From: Prochloron sp965198675
GTDB taxonomy: Bacteria > Cyanobacteriota > Cyanobacteriia > Cyanobacteriales > Prochloraceae
Reading direction: 5' to 3'
NCBI GenBank assembly: GCA_965198675.1
Contig: OZ240666.1
Span: 3,038,001 to 3,102,000, forward strand
Length of the DNA stretch: 64,000 bases
Part shown: positions 19,101 to 24,932 of the stretch, in pieces
Layout: each line of letters starts with the position of its first letter
Position numbering within the stretch: the first letter of the stretch is position 1
The notes under the pieces: generated by a model
What the model was told of the DNA's origin: nothing
What the model saw: only the letters and a program-made list of their open reading frames with translations
The model's database searches: none
Made by a program: the position numbers and the translations under genes

Positions 19101-19362
19101 TTTCGGCGGTGAAACTCAACCGGGAGTTCACTCCTGCACCACCATCATCATCAGATGTAATCACATTCCCAGTATCGGCATTAATCAGTTGGAGATAAGT
19201 ATCAAACTCACTCGACGCTAAGTCGAGGGTAAGAAATTGCCCGGAGGATAAATTCGTGAGGGTGTAGTCATCCCTAAACCTACCATTCCAAATAGGATTG
19301 TTCATGTCTTCAGTGCTCAAATCCCCTGTTCTTATTGCATTTAAGGCAGAAATTGTCGTCAT
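7183..19362 (-). CDS. Giant multidomain secreted/surface protein with pancreatic-type lipase domain
   Basis: 4059 residues. Order: PPC-like 1-115; two CARDB repeats about 118-360; PPC-like 375-480; a 200-residue unassigned beta region; Calx-beta about 715-820; DUF1194/VWA-like about 828-1050 with DVSGS at Asp835; Calx-beta about 1060-1180; ten further CARDB repeats about 1185-2370; PPC plus IPT-like about 2380-2580; unassigned 2590-2880; lipase about 2890-3130; cadherin-like 3160-3257; conserved beta domain 3300-3470; FN3 about 3480-3575; cadherin-like 3580-3680; three lectin-like units 3690-3960; RTX 3964-4030. The lipase has GHSLG (Ser3003), GLD (Asp3031) and NHSYAH (His3106), matching the triad order of animal pancreatic lipases. 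A ribosome-binding GAAGGAAAG precedes the ATG. There is no N-terminal signal; the RTX end suggests type I export, but no exporter genes are in the window. Likely roles are extracellular lipid cleavage or adhesion (inferred). Confidence 0.9.
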   Translation of the reverse strand: MTTISALNAIRTGDLSTEDMNNPIWNGRFRDDYTLTNLSSGQFLTLDLASSEFDTYLQLINADTGNVITSDDDGGAGVNSRLSFTAENGINYLVRVTSYGSGATGEYTLSTITASNLVVSAAQTTDLSDNAISRVVVGETIKLSWTVENTGTGRTTSDSWNDYFYLSDDEFYDSSDTFISRFVTPTIPLGAGETYNPTQNITIPSSAAGGNRFLLVWTDRNNNQGESNNDDNILAVPLEVLVPNLEVSTAQVTDTAGTVRNQVTLGEMVNLSWTVINSSSTVNAWGNWVDMVYISDDETLDGSDTFLVSHSTGSFTPLAPGDDYTISRNNIVIPVTGTGERFLLFVADSGDIQGETAENDNIVAIPITVNAPPVVGTISGDNGATTGNLSSSDSNNPTYSGRYSDDYELVDYNPGELVTIELTSDDYNTYLQIVNADTGRVIFQDDDAGQGTDARLNFIAQNGINYIVRATSNFSNQTGNYNLAANAVPAISLPTNLSDGDGFVWDIQQNGSINNGTRDSYDGGLFLSGFPSFPGAQTEENGREVVLGSSAHSSGLEITRKIYVPEDQSWARFLEIVTNVSDVPINYTVDIETNLGSNSSTVVVATSSGDTNFTPDDLWIVTDDSSDSGGDPTLLHVIAGLGGESATRTSLNSDRLSYEYDLTLAPGETQIVMHLAAQNQNRADARAKARNLDLFAGMSASEQQQLVNFATEGFIIDDVTIVEGDNGNITALFTVTLLNEITETVTVDYETVAETAEANVDYVTTNGTLTFLPGGDNSQTISVEIIGDTMVEIDETFRVNLTNANGAVIVDETGVGIIDNDDLIPVDLELSLLVDVSGSVNNSEYNLQISGYANVFDNSTIYNNLIARGIEGSVAVNLILWSSSNRQQESITWTLIDSVESSQAFAQNIRETLLPAFGGARPFSGGTDPGPAIDFATPLFFNNDFDSRRQTIDVSGDGSGNSSATATARDNALAAGIDTINGIVIGGGSSVVNFYQNSLIGGVNADGSAALVFQANSFSQFQEVVQEQLTFEFTPPPQISIESLAQFEGNSGGTTQFVVTLRLDRANNDEAVTVDYVTVEDTATAGEDYTAATGTVTFAVGETLKTVIIEVTGDRVLEGDETFNLILSNAVNGDILAGEGVITILNDDKPDLTITGATANSVVVSPGETVQTNWTVSNMGVIESAGSWVDAVYYSEDGILTAGDPRLGDLPGDSLGVGDSYNRDPNVTIPFNVTPGDHFLLVQTDIQNQESELNENNNVTLIPIEVVLPDLVVNSVTANGTANFGDTIAINWEIANNGTGSALGTWRDRLYLSTDTTISEDDLILVTNSAPSTLVSTSTYNQSAFVTLPLNSSITAGTYYILAQTDNLGQQVESEENNNLNFMQIELVVPPLPDIIVSDITAPVEAFSEQEIILSWTLTNQGDGDATGTWIDRVFLSDDLNIGGDQLLDSFTFTDTLEAGESITRQQVITLPIDLEGNRYVVVSTDTNNQIFEYRSEDNNTTINSQVLEVKLSPFPNLQVEEVIAPPTAFSGQKTVVEWIVTNNGTGATSSPTWLDRVWLSLDQTLDSTDTFLGQASNISYLGVGDSYRNRVTVTLPRGIDGNYYFLVQTDVYNQVLELNGEGDNVGIGSVTDVELTPPPNLQVTAVSAPSQGFSGENLSLNWTVTNSGEGVTAENRWVDLVYMSTDETLSDDDVVLGTANRFGKLNAGDSYTVTRNFALPVGVSGEFYLIVLTDANNQVFEHAFDSNNTGFDATPTTINLTPPPDLEVELVSAPTTASRNLTIAYRVANLGATATPNTRWWDSFYLSTDSELDLGEDLFLGNRNHFGSLNIGSTYEPTATFTLPHGLTGEFHVFVVTDSRGEVFELDKSNNIRVSAETVTISPLTADLAVSSASIPATAEAGKGILVEWSVANSGIGDTGVETWTDRVIASGDAILGNGDDIHLGNFAHRGRLAVGESYARREIVAIPFSLSGSYNLFVVTDSRNQVYEGSEENNNSSEVLPLEVTRSTPDLQVTAVSAPLTGSSGELFTVSYTVSNLGTGALHNNVWYDEVFLSDGDGNSVFLGRVYHSGVLSPGASYEVTRSFRLPRDLTGEYYVTVVIDTNSRVIEEVEDNNQGVAGNRSNITLSPVADLVVETVAAPTSAISGQLFDVTWTVRNAGAAAGSGGWRDVFYLSRDQIFDPQNDVYVGFVNHWSGLSAESSYTKTTSLSIPTGLSGPFYVFVRTDSGNGVYERGAKSNNLGYDGNSVSVILPEPVDLVGGNVVIHNMGVQNLGVPGGSISFNYTVTNSSSEDASGRWHDSIYISADGVWDISDRLLARLPISGGVLAGDSYTRSVLVPIPGLVPGDYHLIVRSDIGNVVPETDEENNLTVSGEQITIDVGTLPLNGTVSGILYENTSVYYRVEVEAGETLRFSLDSDSEVAANELYVRYGDVPSRSEFDFGFNNAFAPDQEVVVPFTQEGTYYILARGEGTPLTSQNYTLSAETVDFEITSLSRNSGGNAGSVTVEILGAKFDGLTEVSLEDNGVKVIASRLDWLDPSRLFATFDLTSLSEGVYDVVANRGTGERAVLEDGFTVVTGGRADLVVDVSYPAATRPGTIVPMVIEYGNEGNIDIASPLALLVSQSGAPLALSPGELGDETSLELLLQDSGEVFGVLPPGATGSITVYTQATGGLDFSLSTFGEPDTPLNWDGYLAAQGEGFEKKYGEVFRQVVGETVGELQSNLVDAQQGWLQLQESELRRSGNTPSQEDYLSFSVDDLLGAAAFAAVSAGDESEPEIVGIAPTFGQGEPYSFSGGLYEGFLKRGSVVGHILTRGAGPNHDPSDPWRLIHNPDPDNLGNIFEIQNGNKLVLARPLNLDYEDENRPSYTIVLDRTDTEEVENFQITIPVQDVKVDFLVLSNNGEINPGVPTYLVTHGFTSNAEKPGVRRVTEEILSNGQIGSNVNVVAIDWREGADSHAVSYHNFLARRFYNSAALNTLRVGDEVAQWLQEQNLTGPITLIGHSLGSHLFGDAATEYRRLTGKTVNTIIGLDSARLFFEGTRDHIRLDKNDADKVIVVHTSTFYGDPSPHGDLDLYVNNVRGQYGMFFAHPGGPLTLGSEVLNNFNHSYAHMFLTRVLSSEEVYDYNNCLPEDNDCHDEIIVDWNALNNPRLYQDYIAGHKSWDVHEFKVTLSSASVEENSSEYTVVGTFSVNQSGDYLFELLDNANGRFRVMNGQLIVANGRKLDYETNDSHTIKVKIESSKPPGRTILSEYLFEINIEDVCDEPDEMPCDDDNDDDNLLPPKKPSNNDWSIPIITSLDPNDIIGPGGFGSENWINANSPLSYTIRFENDPVFATAPAQVVRITQQLDSDLDFRTFRVGDFGFGDTFIDVPENRAFYQTRLDLTEDFNILVDVVAGIDILTGEAFWEFTSVDPATGELPIDAFAGFLPPNITAPEGDGFVTYSVRPKSTIVTGTVIDAEATIVFDINEPIDTPPIFNTLDAVAPTSTVAALPVSTETEQFQVTWSGNDDEGGSAIASYIIYVSDNGSAFTPWLEETTLTEATFVGEPGHTYQFYSVARDNAGNVEAIPTVAQASTQIAGGNTPPELVNPIGDQIAIKGAAFSYTFPEDTFSDADIGDTLTYSATLEDGSPLPSWLSFDGDTRTFSGTPINEDIGNLSITIIATDNEGATATETFDLLTVEEVDPVIIGEVGTVTDFDHISQTINFSQTYNNPVVIAGPLSYNGYHTAIVRIEEVTGNSFTAFIQEPSNLNGVHTSREIFSYLVLEAGTWRSDGTLVEVGAIDTNTTLRHNWETIDFETNFVQTPTIFSHVQSYNDGDFVRTRQREDSADGFQLSLEEEEGKLSGEHLIETVGYVAITPGSGTINGLNYTVGSTPDAVNHRWYNLDFDASFAHPPNFLAQLASYDGPNSAGLRYRNLTGDGVQVFVEEDTSQDSETWHKKELVNFLAIEGGVLSGNGYDPITGMALINGTDRDEILVGTTGDDLISGGSGSDVFVLGEGNDIVSDFTDGVDKIGLTVEFEELTVNQVGGDSVISLGADSLTLTGFDSGLLTGEDFVSVVI

Positions 19363-19699
19363 TGCTTCTTTCCTTCAGTTCCGAACAATAACTAAGATAA
19401 CTCATCTTTCCTTCACTGTGTATTAATTTTTGTCAACTTTTATCTCAAAATTCTCAATTTCCCTCAACAAATTTGTTTTTATATGCTACACTGCGGTGGG
19501 TTTCCGTCCAAGGTGTAGGCGGGCAACACTGGGGGACCTAAGATAAGTTCCCAAAACAGACCCGCAATTTCTCAATTAATGGTATAGCAGTCGAATTAGA
19601 GCACCAAGCAGTTCCTTTGGCACGAAAGAACCCACTCTCATCAGTTACCTTTAATGATTTATCATAACTAAATTTTTAAAGCCATTCAACCCTCTCTCT
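19363..19699. other. Intergenic region upstream of the giant gene
   Basis: No gene is seen. The 110 bases nearest the giant gene are AT-rich and contain TTGACA on the minus strand about 70 bases before the ATG, but no convincing -10 box at the right distance. The remainder has no feature I recognise. Confidence 0.4.
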
Positions 19700-19805
19700 T
19701 CTCTTCCTCTGTGCCCTCTGCGCCTCTGCGGTTCATTTTGTACCAAATTAGAATCTCCAACAAAATCATAGAAAATATGCCTTTGGTTCCGGCGGCGATC
19801 AAATT
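19700..19805 (+). pseudogene. Relic of the menB 5' region with internal deletion
   Basis: The string CTCTGCGCCTCTGCGGTTCA, then a tac-rich linker and GAATCTCCAACAAAATC, repeats the leader and first codons of menB at 21055-21110. It is joined directly to GAAAATATGCCTTTGGTTCC and GGCGGCGATCAAA, which corresponds to menB codons near 21330-21360 (the CoA-ester site, YAFCSGGDQ). About 220 internal bases are missing. The fragment lies on the other side of rlmN from the intact gene, in the same direction. Confidence 0.65.
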
Positions 19806-19908
19806 CTCGCGCATAGAGTAACACACTCAGTTAGACGCACCAGTAGGGGAGCACGGCGTGGGCCGGACCGGGAATATGAGCTATATTTATCCTGTCGGAT
19901 CTTCTGGT

Positions 19909-19957
19909 GGGCAATGCCCACCCTACACCTTCTGGTGGGCAATGCCCACCCTACACT
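19909..19957. repeat. Tandem palindromic GGTGGGCAATGCCCACC repeat
   Basis: Two direct copies of a unit containing the palindrome GGTGGGCAATGCCCACC, followed by CTACAC, end immediately before the rlmN start. Related copies occur at 63578-63625 and 63868-63890. An apparent upstream extension of the rlmN frame translates this repeat and is not real coding. Confidence 0.7.
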
Positions 19958-20968
19958 ATGGAACCTTTACTAGGCAAATCTTTAACCCAGTTAACCCACT
20001 GGGTACAGGAACAAGGACAACCCTCTTATCGGGGTAAACAACTCCATCAATGGTTGTATCAATTTGGGGTCCGCTCCCTGTCAGACATCTCCGTCTTCTC
20101 CAAAAAGTGGCGGGAAAGCCTGACCCAGTATCCTATTGGTCGCTCCACCATGGATTATTGCACGACCGCCACCGATGGCACCCGCAAATACCTACTCCGT
20201 CTCCGGGATGGTTTAACCATTGAAACCGTCGGTATCCCCACCAAAAAACGCCTCACGGTTTGCGTTTCTTCCCAAGTGGGGTGTCCCATGGCTTGCGATT
20301 TTTGCGCTACAGGTAAAGTCCTATTCGCTCGTAATCTCAAATCCTACGAAATTGTGGATCAGGTTCTCACCGTCCAAGAAGACTTTGGGAGACGGGTCAG
20401 CCATGTAGTCTTTATGGGTATGGGAGAACCTCTCCTCAACTTAAATGAAGTAGTAGCTGCTGTCAAAACCTTGAATCAAGATGTAGGAATTGGGCAGCGC
20501 TCCCTAACCATTTCCACCGTGGGACTGCCAGGCAAAATTAGCCAATTAGCCAAGTCTCGCCTCCAAGTCACCCTTGCTGTCAGTCTCCATGCCCCCAACC
20601 AGCAACTGCGGCAACAACTCATCCCCAGTGCCAAATCTTACCCCCTCCACGCCCTTTTAGATGAATGTCAAGAATACGTTCGCATCACCAGAAGGCGAGT
20701 TACCTTTGAATATGTCCTGTTAGCGGAAGTGAACGACTTACCAGAACACGCTCAACAACTGGCAACCCACCTGCACGGATTCCAGAGTCACGTCAACCTG
20801 ATTCCTTACAATCCCATACGCGACGCGGATTATCAGCGTCCCAGCAAACAGCGCATTCAAGCCTTCACCCAATCCCTCCAGAGTCAGGGAAAGGCAGTTA
20901 GCGTCCGCTACTCCCGGGGGTTAGGAGCAGATGCCGCTTGTGGTCAACTGCGAGCAGCTCGAACTTAG
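19958..20968 (+). CDS. rlmN: 23S rRNA (adenine-2503-C2)-methyltransferase RlmN
   Basis: 336 residues; a radical-SAM enzyme that methylates A2503 of 23S rRNA (and A37 of some tRNAs). The radical-SAM cluster motif is CPMACDFC, with Cys109, Cys113 and Cys116. GMGEPLLN, STVGLPG and the SLHAPNQQLRQQLIP segment are family hallmarks, and a C-terminal Cys (AACGQL) is in place for the methyl-relay step. The ATG at 19958 (MEPLLGKSLTQ) is chosen because the frame upstream only translates the palindromic repeat. It lies between the menB relic and menB. Confidence 0.95.
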   Translation: MEPLLGKSLTQLTHWVQEQGQPSYRGKQLHQWLYQFGVRSLSDISVFSKKWRESLTQYPIGRSTMDYCTTATDGTRKYLLRLRDGLTIETVGIPTKKRLTVCVSSQVGCPMACDFCATGKVLFARNLKSYEIVDQVLTVQEDFGRRVSHVVFMGMGEPLLNLNEVVAAVKTLNQDVGIGQRSLTISTVGLPGKISQLAKSRLQVTLAVSLHAPNQQLRQQLIPSAKSYPLHALLDECQEYVRITRRRVTFEYVLLAEVNDLPEHAQQLATHLHGFQSHVNLIPYNPIRDADYQRPSKQRIQAFTQSLQSQGKAVSVRYSRGLGADAACGQLRAART

Positions 20969-21092
20969 AGCGCTCCCGGCAGAGTGTTCCCTACATAAAG
21001 TTTGCTAAATGTATTATGTAAGTGAAGTAAGACGCTCTCTTTTCTTCCTTTGTGCTCTCTGCGCCTCTGCGGTTCATTTTATACTACACCCT

Positions 21093-21953
21093 ATGGAATC
21101 TCCAGCAAAATCTATGAAAGAAGTAGAATGGCAAATTGCCAAAACCTACTCAGACATCCTCTATCACAAATGTGATGAAGGGATCGCCAAAATTACCATC
21201 AACCGTCCTCACAAACGAAATGCCTTCCGTCCGAAGACAGTATTTGAACTGTATGATGCCTTTGTGGATGTTCGGGAAGACAACCAAATCGGCGTTGTTC
21301 TCTTCACTGGTGCCGGTCCTCACACCGATGGAAAATATGCCTTTTGTTCCGGCGGCGATCAAAGCGTGCGGGGGAAAGCAGGCTATATCGGAGATGACGG
21401 GGTACCCCGCTTGAACGTCCTGGATCTGCAACGGTTGATTCGGTCCCTACCCAAAGTAGTCATTGCCCTCGTGGCAGGTTATGCCATTGGTGGCGGTCAC
21501 GTGCTGCACCTGATCTGCGACCTGACTATCGCAGCTGATAATGGCATTTTTGGCCAAACAGGACCTAAGGTGGGCAGTTTTGACGGAGGATTTGGGGCTA
21601 GTTATCTCGCTCGCATTGTGGGGCAAAAAAAGGCTAGGGAAATTTGGTTTCTCTGTCGTCAGTACACCGCAACCGAAGCCCAAGAAATGGGACTGGTTAA
21701 TTCGGTGGTCCCGGTGGAACAGTTGTCAGCAGAAGGAATTAAATGGGCCAGAGAAATTCTCCTTCATAGTCCCATTGCTATCCGTTGTTTAAAAGCTGCT
21801 TTCAATGCCGACTGTGACGGCCAAGCTGGTTTGCAGGAACTGGCAGGGAATGCCACTTTGCTCTATTACATGACTGAAGAAGGAGCAGAAGGACACAAGG
21901 CATTTCTGGAAAAACGTCCTCCCAATTTTCGCCAGTATCCTTGGTTACCATAA
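21093..21953 (+). CDS. menB: 1,4-dihydroxy-2-naphthoyl-CoA synthase MenB
   Basis: Crotonase-fold enzyme that closes the naphthoquinone ring in phylloquinone (vitamin K1) synthesis; the product is the photosystem I secondary acceptor in cyanobacteria. The sequence contains RPHKRNAFRP, YAFCSGGDQSVRG (CoA and oxyanion site), GYAIGGGHVLHL, FGQTGPKVGSFDGG and the C-terminal EKRPPNFRQYPWLP, all strongly conserved in cyanobacterial MenB. The start at 21093 (MESPAKSM) is preferred over an upstream frame extension that translates a CTCTGCGCCTCTGCGG interspersed repeat; 21114 (MKEVEW) is also possible. A partial copy lies at 19700. Confidence 0.95.
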   Translation: MESPAKSMKEVEWQIAKTYSDILYHKCDEGIAKITINRPHKRNAFRPKTVFELYDAFVDVREDNQIGVVLFTGAGPHTDGKYAFCSGGDQSVRGKAGYIGDDGVPRLNVLDLQRLIRSLPKVVIALVAGYAIGGGHVLHLICDLTIAADNGIFGQTGPKVGSFDGGFGASYLARIVGQKKAREIWFLCRQYTATEAQEMGLVNSVVPVEQLSAEGIKWAREILLHSPIAIRCLKAAFNADCDGQAGLQELAGNATLLYYMTEEGAEGHKAFLEKRPPNFRQYPWLP

Positions 21954-21958
21954 AGCTG

Positions 21959-21997
21959 AAATCGCACCCTGCCTGAGACAAGGTGCGACTCCAAATG
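21959..21997 (+). terminator. Terminator-like hairpin after menB
   Basis: A stem TCGCACC/GGTGCGA with a 13-base loop begins about ten bases after the menB stop. The T-run (AAATTTTTTTG) comes some 12 bases after the stem, which is later than in a classical terminator, so efficiency is uncertain. Confidence 0.5.
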
Positions 21998-22044
21998 AAA
22001 ATTTTTTTGTTAAATTTGGCGCTTTATATAGGAAAATTGAGCTG

Positions 22045-22314
22045 CTAGGCAGTAGCTACTTCTTTTTCTTCTCTTGCTTCTACCGATGCAGCAGGCTCAA
22101 TAGGTCCGTAATCTAAGGAGAGTGAATTCTCTAAATGGACTATTTCTTCCAAACTATCCCAAGTACCAGCAAAGGGAGGGCAAGCATAGACGCAAGCTTT
22201 CCAGCCAGCTTTTACTGGCGCGCCTAGCAGCTCGCAGGTTCCGCCTCGTCTCCCTTCCGGAGTATAGTTACGGCAGCATCGACAAGCAGAGGTTAAAAAA
22301 TTTGCTTTTTTCAT
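22045..22314 (-). CDS. Small Cys-rich cyanobacterial protein
   Basis: 89 residues. The first 50 contain seven cysteines in the pattern CRCCRNYTPEGRRGGTC, then GAPVKAGWKAC and ACPPF, suggesting a small zinc or iron-sulfur binding fold. The last 30 residues are acidic and variable. I recognise it as a type of small protein conserved in cyanobacteria, but no function is known to me. It stands alone and points toward menB (convergent). Confidence 0.7.
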   Translation of the reverse strand: MKKANFLTSACRCCRNYTPEGRRGGTCELLGAPVKAGWKACVYACPPFAGTWDSLEEIVHLENSLSLDYGPIEPAASVEAREEKEVATA

Positions 22315-22584
22315 GGGACTTTTTTTAAAAGAGCGTCAAAATCTGACTATTAATATTTATTTTAGCAACAAATCTTATCTAGAGATAATCGTTTCTAGCC
22401 ATGATTCTATATAGGTTTGACCGATCCCCAGCCCTATCTCATTCTTTATATTTGTTTAATATTTGCTTTACATATATACAAAATAGCTTAACCAAACTAG
22501 ACAATGGGCAAGATGAAGCAAAAAATAGAAGAGGATCGACTCAAAAGCAATAAAAACAAAAATGGAATAAATTTTTATTAAATA

Positions 22585-23040
22585 TTAATTATCTTGCCAT
22601 TGTTTTGCGGCACAATGACAACAGAGCTGCCAACGCTGGAGTTCCCCGGGGGTCGTGGGAGCGTTACAGCTCGGACAAAGGGGAAGGGGCAGGTTCCTCT
22701 CTACCTTAGAGAGATGGTTTTCGAGGCGAGATTGAGAGTGGTTTTTGATTGCTTGTAAAGTAGGAGAAAAACGAATATCAGAAAGGTTCTCGGGTAAGAG
22801 GGTATTCAGCTTTTTCAAGAGTTGATAGCGCTGGAAGGAAAGAGTTTGTGCCCACACAGCGCTCGAAGTAGCAACGAGGAGAACCTTGCGGGCAATATAA
22901 AGGGGACGAGTATGGCTGGCAATTTTTGTGGAAACTACTTTCTCCCAACATTGAAGCAAATGGCGATATTGCTGTTGTCTTTTCCAACTTGGCTGCTTTT
23001 CAATTGCTGCTAAAATTTGTTGTATGGAATTGAAAGACAT
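22585..23040 (-). CDS. DUF721/DciA-like protein
   Basis: 151 residues. The N-terminal 95 residues (QQILAAIEKQP...LLQCWEKVV..KIASHTRPLYIARKVLLVATSSAVWAQ, given in parts) match the DUF721 family, whose member DciA recruits the replicative helicase DnaB in many bacteria. The C-terminus adds a four-cysteine zinc-ribbon-like motif (CPSCNAP, then CCHC) that is usual in cyanobacterial members. It diverges from the SPOR-like gene across a 70-base gap containing the GGTACGTGC repeat. Family membership is likely; the DciA role in this organism is inferred. Confidence 0.75.
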   Translation of the reverse strand: MSFNSIQQILAAIEKQPSWKRQQQYRHLLQCWEKVVSTKIASHTRPLYIARKVLLVATSSAVWAQTLSFQRYQLLKKLNTLLPENLSDIRFSPTLQAIKNHSQSRLENHLSKVERNLPLPLCPSCNAPTTPGELQRWQLCCHCAAKQWQDN

Positions 23041-23111
23041 ATAATCAACCTAGATATTGTTGTAACTGGTACGTGCTATATGTAGTTACTGATTCTAGGA
23101 AAGTATAACTC

Positions 23112-24071
23112 ATGAGCAAAAATACCGAGGTTTATTTTACCCATCCCTTGACAGTCAATCCAGTTTTACTCAAGGCTTTGGGGAATCTAGATTTGCAAGA
23201 GACAGCTGAATTAGCTCGATATCGGCGTTTGAGAGGGGTCAAACAAGTCGCTTTAGCTAAAAGTTATCTACCCCAAGAGATGATCCCTGCTAATACTCTC
23301 AGCGCTAGCTTGATTTATCCGCCTCGAAGACGAGCTAATTCTTCGAGCGCGGATGACTATCTCGAATCCTCCGCTCGACTGCTGGAGACTCTGGGAGAAG
23401 ATGAAATATTAATCCCAGCTTCGGATCCATTACTCCCTGGGGGACTCACCCCCCTGAGTATTACTTCCATGTTAATGTTTCTGGTTGCCAGTGCCCTAGT
23501 AGGTTCTGCCTTTGTGAGTCCTTGGGTGCTGGAACAACTAGCCTTCCATCAAAACCAGCCAAATGCTTTGACCACGACACCAGGAAAACTAGAAAAGTGC
23601 CCTCCCATTGGCTCTCCTTTTGCGCAGCTTTGCGAAGCAACCGCCCTTGGCGTCCCGCTTGCGTCCCTAGCAAGGGATGAATTTGTGGATTTAGACTTGG
23701 CTAGTCTTGCTACTCTTCAACCCAGTCCTGGTTCCTCTAGATTAGGAGATAAATTGACACCAGCTACCCCCAGTCTCATTAATAATCGAGACAAGCCAAC
23801 TCCCACTCTCCCCCTCGATCCGGTGGGTGCTACTAATTTGACGGACGCTCTACTTCCTCCTTCCATAAGAGATAATTTCTATTATGTGCTGACTGTTTAT
23901 GCAGGGTCACGCTCCCTGGAATCGGCGAAGGCCATCGTCCCGGATGCTTATATACGCCAATTAGCTCAAGATAAGTGGATTCAGATGGGAGCCTTCAAAA
24001 CAAGAGCCGATGCGGCGCTCTTTGTCGCCCAACTCAAAGAAAAAGGTATTTTGGCCTCAGTTTATCCATGA
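23112..24071 (+). CDS. Membrane-anchored protein with SPOR-like C-terminus
   Basis: 319 residues. About 115 N-terminal cytosolic residues are followed by one transmembrane helix (about 117-137, ITSMLMFLVASALVGSAFV), a low-complexity Pro/Ser linker and a C-terminal 65-residue domain. That domain contains YYVLTVYAG, then KWIQMGAFKTRADAALFVAQL, a typical SPOR pattern that binds denuded peptidoglycan in other bacteria. Near residues 178-195 the DNA carries a palindrome-rich segment (CGCCCTTGGCGTCCCGC) that recurs inside another gene at 46681, so part of the linker appears to be an inserted element read in frame. Confidence 0.7.
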   Translation: MSKNTEVYFTHPLTVNPVLLKALGNLDLQETAELARYRRLRGVKQVALAKSYLPQEMIPANTLSASLIYPPRRRANSSSADDYLESSARLLETLGEDEILIPASDPLLPGGLTPLSITSMLMFLVASALVGSAFVSPWVLEQLAFHQNQPNALTTTPGKLEKCPPIGSPFAQLCEATALGVPLASLARDEFVDLDLASLATLQPSPGSSRLGDKLTPATPSLINNRDKPTPTLPLDPVGATNLTDALLPPSIRDNFYYVLTVYAGSRSLESAKAIVPDAYIRQLAQDKWIQMGAFKTRADAALFVAQLKEKGILASVYP

Positions 24072-24394
24072 CCTATGATATGGCACGTACCATACCAGTT
24101 ACCAGCTCCTGAGGAACGCTCACGCCCCCAAAATAAAATGAGAAACTGAGTGGGGAGCTGGGGAGCTGGGGAGCTGGGAGCTGGCTTCGTACACTGCCCC
24201 CAATCACCCTATCCCCCAATCACCCTATCCCCCTATCAGTTTCTGTCCGCTTATTAGTTACCAGTTTATGGGCTACCAGTTTATGAGCTACTATAGCGGG
24301 TTAGAACATAATAATTCAACTATATCGAACTCACTTGGGGGTCTCAATCGCCCAGTTGCTGTGCTATAAATAGAATAAGGGTAGGAGTGTTAAT
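24072..24394. repeat. Repeat-rich intergenic region
   Basis: It contains a GCACGTACC core at 24083-24091, four direct repeats of GGGGAGCT or a variant at about 24150-24185, two copies of CCCCCAATCACCCTATC at about 24196-24235, and two ACCAGTTTATGRGCTA copies at about 24260-24290. No gene is seen. The last 40 bases hold the TATAAATAG and GTAGGAGTG signals of the PspA-like gene. Confidence 0.6.
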
Positions 24395-24859
24395 ATGGGC
24401 TGGCTAGAGCGTATTTCTAACATTAACAAGATTGTCGATGGCGGTGAGGATCCCGAAAAAATCCTGGAACAAACTATTCTGGAGCTGGAGCAGCATTTAA
24501 TTAACCTGCGTCAAGGTGTAGCAGGAGCGATCGCCAGCCTTAAACGCACAGAGCGACAATTAAATCAAAATCAAGCTGCCGCCAACCAGTGGTATAGTCG
24601 CGCTCAATTAGCTTTACGCAAGGGAGATGAAATGTTAGCGCGGGAAGCTCTGCACCACCGTCAACCCTATCTGAATATCGCTAAAACCCTACAAACCCAA
24701 ATAGATCAGCAACGAGATATTATTAATAAGCTCAGAAAAGACATAGGAGTCCTGGAAAGCCAAATCGCAACAGTGAAAATGAAAAAGAATATGTATATTG
24801 CCTCAGGGGGAGATCCAGTCACCGCCCTGAGGGAGTTAGGCGGGTTCAGGGGGAGATAA
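24395..24859 (+). CDS. Short PspA/IM30 family paralogue
   Basis: 154 residues. It aligns with the first two thirds of the next gene: WLERIS, EDPEKILEQTI, LINLRQGVAGAIASLKRTERQL, LALRKGDEMLAREAL. It corresponds to helices 1-4 of the ESCRT-III-like PspA/VIPP1 fold and ends with a divergent tail (GGDPVTALRELGG) instead of the later helices. PspA proteins bind and remodel stressed membranes. The ribosome-binding site GTAGGAGTG precedes the ATG. Only 73 bases separate it from VIPP1, so the pair arose by tandem duplication. It may act as a capping or regulatory subunit (inferred) or be decaying. Confidence 0.8.
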   Translation: MGWLERISNINKIVDGGEDPEKILEQTILELEQHLINLRQGVAGAIASLKRTERQLNQNQAAANQWYSRAQLALRKGDEMLAREALHHRQPYLNIAKTLQTQIDQQRDIINKLRKDIGVLESQIATVKMKKNMYIASGGDPVTALRELGGFRGR

Positions 24860-24932
24860 CCACCAATCACCCACTACCCACGGCAATTGTTTTAGACTAG
24901 AACATAAATATCCAGCTAGAATACATAGGGTC

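Noticed and set aside
19907..19957. Upstream extension of rlmN
   Set aside because: It translates a duplicated GGTGGGCAATGCCCACC palindrome; family similarity starts at the ATG at 19958.
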